Source: Polytrichum commune (lineage: Eukaryota > Streptophyta > Polytrichopsida > Polytrichales > Polytrichaceae). Taken from it: 64,000 nucleotides of DNA. The stretch covers positions 55,616,001 to 55,680,000 of the forward strand of contig OX485804.1 of the NCBI GenBank assembly GCA_950295325.1, in the 5' to 3' direction. How positions within the stretch are numbered: position 1 is the stretch's first letter; every line of letters starts with the position of its first letter. Both the position numbers and the translations under genes were made by a program. The notes under the pieces are model-generated. The model ran no database searches, was not told the origin of the DNA, and saw only the letters and a program-made list of their open reading frames with translations. Positions 60,214 through 64,000 of this stretch are shown piece by piece.

Positions 60214-60819
60214 TTACACTACATGTTGTATTTAGTGTCACCAATTCTATTTGTCTTGCTCGATACTAATTGTAAACCACCCATGTAGTGTTGCTAACAC
60301 TACAGGTGAACCTAACATTATGTGTCATTCCTTGTAAAACATTTTGGCATTATAGATTTACAATGTTGCGATTATTGTCACTTACTAACTGATATTTCAT
60401 CCAAATTTTAACCATCTATGCCAATATTTCATCACATAAATGTTGAGATGTAGAATATACCAAGTTTGTAGTATGGGACCACGTCTTTATTATGCATGTG
60501 TGCTTAAGCTTCAAACATGGGTGTTTAAGGGTGAGTTTCCATGTAGGCCGCTCACCTACCACATTCTAGAGGAAATGTAGATGCCACTAGATGGAATCTA
60601 CGTGTCCATTTGAGTTTGGTGGGAGAGCGGCCTACATGGAAACTCACCCTAAGAATCCCATTAGCAACCTCACAGACCATGTAGGGTTTTGGGTAGTGCT
60701 TGAACTAAATGGAACTAAATGGAACATTACTTGTAAAGACATTCATGAGAAGTTTCATCAAAAAAGTTACCATAGTGACATAAGATACCATGTGACACTA
60801 AATAAAATGTTTGGTGTAG
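60214..60819 (-). mobile_element. MITE with CTACACTAAA ends, copy D, split by a nested element
   Basis: Reverse-orientation copy of the family at 17890. 60214-60450 and 60769-60819 correspond to its two parts (cttgctcgatactaattgta; ccatagtgacataagatacc; ggtgtag end). Between them lie the element at 60525-60652 and other sequence. The order shows the MITE was already present when the nested element arrived. Confidence 0.65.
60525..60652. mobile_element. Small TIR element nested in MITE copy D
   Basis: Ends ttaagggtgagtttccatgt and acatggaaactcaccctaa are inverted repeats of about 27 bp that continue aggccgctc and gagcggcct. It is related to the hairpin at 60093-60205. The nest shows that this small family has been mobile relative to the MITE. 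Confidence 0.8.
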
Positions 60820-60905
60820 ACTCTTAATATGTGAATACCATTTGTCATGTTCATACCCATGTGTGTGGTGGGTACCAAGCAAGATGTCATAGTATGGGTT
60901 GCCAC

Positions 60906-63057
60906 TGAGAGCAAGTCCACTCACCAAGTTTGCATTTGCATTTGTACCTACATATGCACTTTATCAACACGATGCAAATGCAAATGCACATCCAAGAGCA
61001 TGAGGGTTATCAAAACTAACATGGTATTTGTGAAAATGTTACATGGCACGTAAAAATGTCATATGTGTCGGTTTTTCGAATGCAAGGAAGGCCACCTTGA
61101 ATTGGTCATTGGAGGCAATTTTTGTCAACTAAACAAGTTTTTGCCAACTATACATTTTTCCAAAGTTCAAGTGCATTCCACAAGACTAGAAACTGAGTTG
61201 GCCTTGAAAAAAAAACCGGCACATGTGAATGTGATGTTTTCATGAATACTATGTTAACTCGACGCAATGTTTCATCCATGAAGGCACAATGGCATCCATA
61301 ATTCTTGAATTATGTACATGAGTTGATCGGTTATGACATATAACCAACTTGAGTAGGTGGATGACAAGCCACAAGTGATTCACAACTCGTCATCCACTCT
61401 CCTCTCGCTGATTTATTAGTCCATAGTGAGCTCATGCTCATGCATGCATATGCTATAAGATAAGTGACCATAAACTTTCCATATTTAGCTATGCACCCAC
61501 TCCGCCTAGGATGTCAAGCACACAACTCATGGAAGATGATTATGAGATGCAAATTGCATGAAGATAATATGAATATCTTATTATTTGTGTTTTTAATTCC
61601 ATGCCTCTGAAAATGATACACATGCTTCAAGGTTGAATTATGGCGGTCAACATCATTAAGTGGTGGCTTACCTTTCGACCCCCTTTTGGAAAAAAAATCA
61701 ACGCTAGAATGTGACCAAATCAACTCAACCACATGAAGGATTGAGCCATGTAACACAATTTGAAAGTCGATGCACCAACCAATCACATAAGTTTCTTGTA
61801 TGGTCTATTTGGGGTCATTGAGCACCCAAAATACTCAATATGTATGGCTCAACATGGAAGTGGTATGGAGTACACTATAAACGGCAAAAAATGATTCATA
61901 GTATCAAAATCAAATTTGTTAACACTCTCTTACCAAGTAGGGAATATTTTCTTTCCACGTGGGTAACAATGCCTTTATTAACCTTCCACTTTCTTCTCAA
62001 TTCTTGAGGAGGCATCTTTGCTTCATTCTCTTGGAACTTGTTATCTACTCTTAATCTCTCAATCCCTCTTTATAAGATAGTTTCTTTCTTTCTTTCTTAT
62101 AAGATAGTTAACTTTTGAACACATTATCGTTATTGCAGAAGCACAATCATATGAGCTTCAATTTATTTTTAGCACAACCACATTAGTTGTATACAGGTCT
62201 CAACTTTGAATAATTACGATCTAGATCTTGATACTTTCTCCTTGTGTATTGTAGTATTGCATTTCTTCATGTACCGTAATTGTCTTTTAAACTCAAGTGT
62301 TACTTCTAAGCATTGAATGATTGAAGTGAAGGAATAGGAGAAGAATTGATTATGTAAAGAGATCGTATGAAGTGATTGTACAATTGAGTGAAGGGATTTA
62401 GAAGTGAGGCAAATACACTTAAGGAAGTCTTCTCAAGTAAAGAGAATTGAGAAGAAATGCTACTATGCTATCATTGACACTCTCTCCAAGAGTCCAACTT
62501 AATTTATTATGCACTATATAAAAATTGCAAATGATAAAAACACGTAGCTATTTATAGCTTAACTTAATTAGGCCCGCTTAGGCTTATTTGGATGGGATGT
62601 AAGACAATTGTGTCTTCCCCCCTTGCATGTCCATTGAACTTGCAAGCACATCAATAATAGACATTACAACACCATTGATGTGAGAATAAATCCATTTTGG
62701 AAAGGTTATGGTTGATATGAAAGTTGACCCAAATTCATAATATCAAAGCTTGGAATTTAAATAACTAGATAAGAGAGTTACCTTGGATGTTACCCAATTT
62801 GTTCTCACCCTTCTTTGTATAGTAAGAAAACAATGCATATATCAATAATATGTGAAAAACATGATGAAAGAAAACGATGACATAGAAGTTCATCTTCATA
62901 TTCCAAGATTTTTTAAATCGTTACAACTTTGTTTCTTTTAACCCTTTTTCTCATTTTGTTTTATTTATTTATTTCATATTATCTAGGTATTGGATTTTAT
63001 TTGAGGAGATTTCTTTGAACTTAAATTTCTTTTGAAACTGCTAGGACCAACGTCCTC
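60906..63057. other. Intergenic region
   Basis: No coding region was recognised. A (TTTC)n run of about five units lies at 62081-62098. Sequence is AT-rich and mostly unremarkable. Confidence 0.45.
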
Positions 63058-63337
63058 GGGGGGTTCACTGGCGAAAATCGTAGAACAACATGCGATAAAA
63101 AATAGGGTCCAATATATTCATTGTAAATAAATTTTGTAAGAAATGTACATGTAAAATAGGGGATTTTAAGATAGTGAAACATGTTTACATGTAAAATACC
63201 ATCACATATAATATTTTCAGGCTTTTTACATGTAAAATACCATCACCTTATAATATTTTCTGCAAGGTAAATAACCCCCCCAATAAATAGGTCCCGGACG
63301 CACGTGTATGCAAAATATAAGAGGGAGTGAACCCCCC
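63058..63337. mobile_element. Short element with G-tract ends
   Basis: Ends GGGGGGTTCACTGGC and GGGAGTGAACCCCCC are inverted repeats of about 12 bp. Its start (TCACTGGCgAAAATc.TAGAA) and its segment near the end (taaataaccccccc, cgcacgtgtatgc) match the element at 20630-21201. Related flanks ccaacgtcc and ccaacgcca suggest a degraded 9-bp target duplication. Two near-identical internal repeats of tacatgtaaaataccatcac occur at about 63188 and 63228. Confidence 0.7.
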
Positions 63338-63417
63338 AAGCCAACGCCAACAAGCCAATTACTCATTACTTCCATACAATCCACAATGACATTGCTATCC
63401 ACCCTTATGATGAGGAT

Positions 63418-64000
63418 TTAGGGCTCATTTTGCAACTCTAGCGTCCTCTTCAAATTTGTTTTCTTCCCACGACTTTTTTTGTAATTTGTGATGAAGCGAT
63501 CCAACTCCCATAATGTGTCATTGTCCAAGTTTTCAAAGTCCATCACAATATCGTTCTCGATCTCCACCCATGCGTGCGAGTTTTGACGATTTTCGAGAAT
63601 TTGGGTAACACGGTTAATCTTGTCTTCCGGAAGCATTTCCAACTCGACTTTCAATCTCTCTTTCTCTTCAAATGTCATTTGTCTCTTGCAAGGGTCCGTT
63701 GGATGAGGCTTTGGAGGCTTTGGCAACTTCCTCCGCATCGGTGACAATGTGTTAGTTTCCCTATTGGCAAGGGGCAATTGTAGTTCTTGGTCATATATGT
63801 CACATGAGTCTTCAAACCAATTTTTGATATGGGTATCTTCTTCATGAACATCCAACGGTTTTGTAACCATGTTACCCCACCAATCTTCAAAGATTGCTTC
63901 CAACATTTGCGCAATTTGGTGTATCTCATGGGTCTCCGAGTTATATTTCCTTGCATTTGCAAACGTGAGACGAACATCATGAACAAATTCCATTGGAGAG
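63418..64000 (-). CDS. GTE: BET/GTE bromodomain transcription factor, 3' part
   Basis: The reading frame runs off the right edge of the window, so the 5' part is missing. The visible protein starts inside a bromodomain: SPMEFVHDVRLTFANARKYN, with the acetyl-lysine-binding asparagine in the final YN, then the last helix (IHQIAQMLEAIFEDWW). After a linker comes an NET (extra-terminal) domain: MTFEEKERLKVELEMLPEDK and INRVTQIL, ending DFENLDNDTLWELDRFITNY before a basic tail. One bromodomain plus NET is the plant GTE layout; these nuclear proteins read acetylated histones. The frame also opens at an internal ATG (63993) but that is not the start, because the bromodomain continues upstream. Confidence 0.92.
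   Translation of the reverse strand, partial: SPMEFVHDVRLTFANARKYNSETHEIHQIAQMLEAIFEDWWGNMVTKPLDVHEEDTHIKNWFEDSCDIYDQELQLPLANRETNTLSPMRRKLPKPPKPHPTDPCKRQMTFEEKERLKVELEMLPEDKINRVTQILENRQNSHAWVEIENDIVMDFENLDNDTLWELDRFITNYKKSRGKKTNLKRTLELQNEP

Noticed and set aside
1-64000. CRISPR arrays, bacterial operons, riboswitches
   Set aside because: Introns, retrotransposons and plant gene families show nuclear plant DNA; regular repeats here are tandem arrays without spacers.
1-64000. tRNA and rRNA genes
   Set aside because: I looked for B-box-like GGTTCGA motifs and found only isolated partial matches without a plausible cloverleaf; a tRNAscan run would settle this.

Overview
This is plant nuclear DNA. 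The evidence is GT-AG introns, telomere-type TTTAGGG and CCCTAAA tracts, degenerate Ty3/gypsy, Ty1/copia, LINE and Mutator-like elements, many foldback elements, and plant gene families (RNS2-type RNase T2, membrane steroid-binding protein, GTE bromodomain factor, plant TKL kinase). Introns are short (about 50-400 bases unless expanded by repeats) and the kinase is intronless. That fits a bryophyte or other non-seed plant better than a gymnosperm, but the lineage is my inference and is not proven here.

Genes are islands in repeat-rich DNA. Most lie on the minus strand. (1) 10618-15813: a complete nine-exon class II S-like RNase T2 (RNS2-like, 259 aa), with a 29-nt exon and a 4-nt exon that supplies part of the catalytic motif. 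(2) 26077-27465: an intronless protein kinase. (3) 39407-41583: a small four-exon protein that is almost entirely an XRCC1 N-terminal-like domain. (4) 37370-38656: exon-like fragments, including a ClpT-like exon and the zinc-ribbon exon of a CHY/RING protein, which I could not assemble into one gene. (5) 49067-51200: a complete two-exon membrane steroid-binding (MAPR) protein. (6) 58467-59009: a DUF493/YbeD-like protein. (7) 63418-64000: the 3' part of a BET/GTE bromodomain protein that runs off the right edge.

Mobile DNA: a gypsy pol remnant on the minus strand (2280-4440) next to a copia gag-integrase remnant on the plus strand (4672-6240); elements with G-tract ends (20630-21201, 21870-23155, 63058-63337), one with a clear 9-bp target duplication; a LINE 3' end (28378-29045); a remnant with an integrase-type H2C2 zinc finger (29440-30500); a large decayed Mutator-like transposase (about 31240-35262) split by a TIR element; and several families of foldback or MITE-like elements, sometimes nested.

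The most striking theme is local tandem duplication around gene structure. In the RNase T2 gene and the MAPR gene, the first intron is built from roughly 340-400 bp tandem units, each carrying a copy of the end of exon 1 and its splice donor. Other tandem arrays lie upstream of the MAPR and DUF493 genes and beside the XRCC1-like gene. The window also holds a 156-bp inverted repeat that I read as perfect (19359-19688). All exon joins were worked out by eye from splice signals, reading phase and family motifs.
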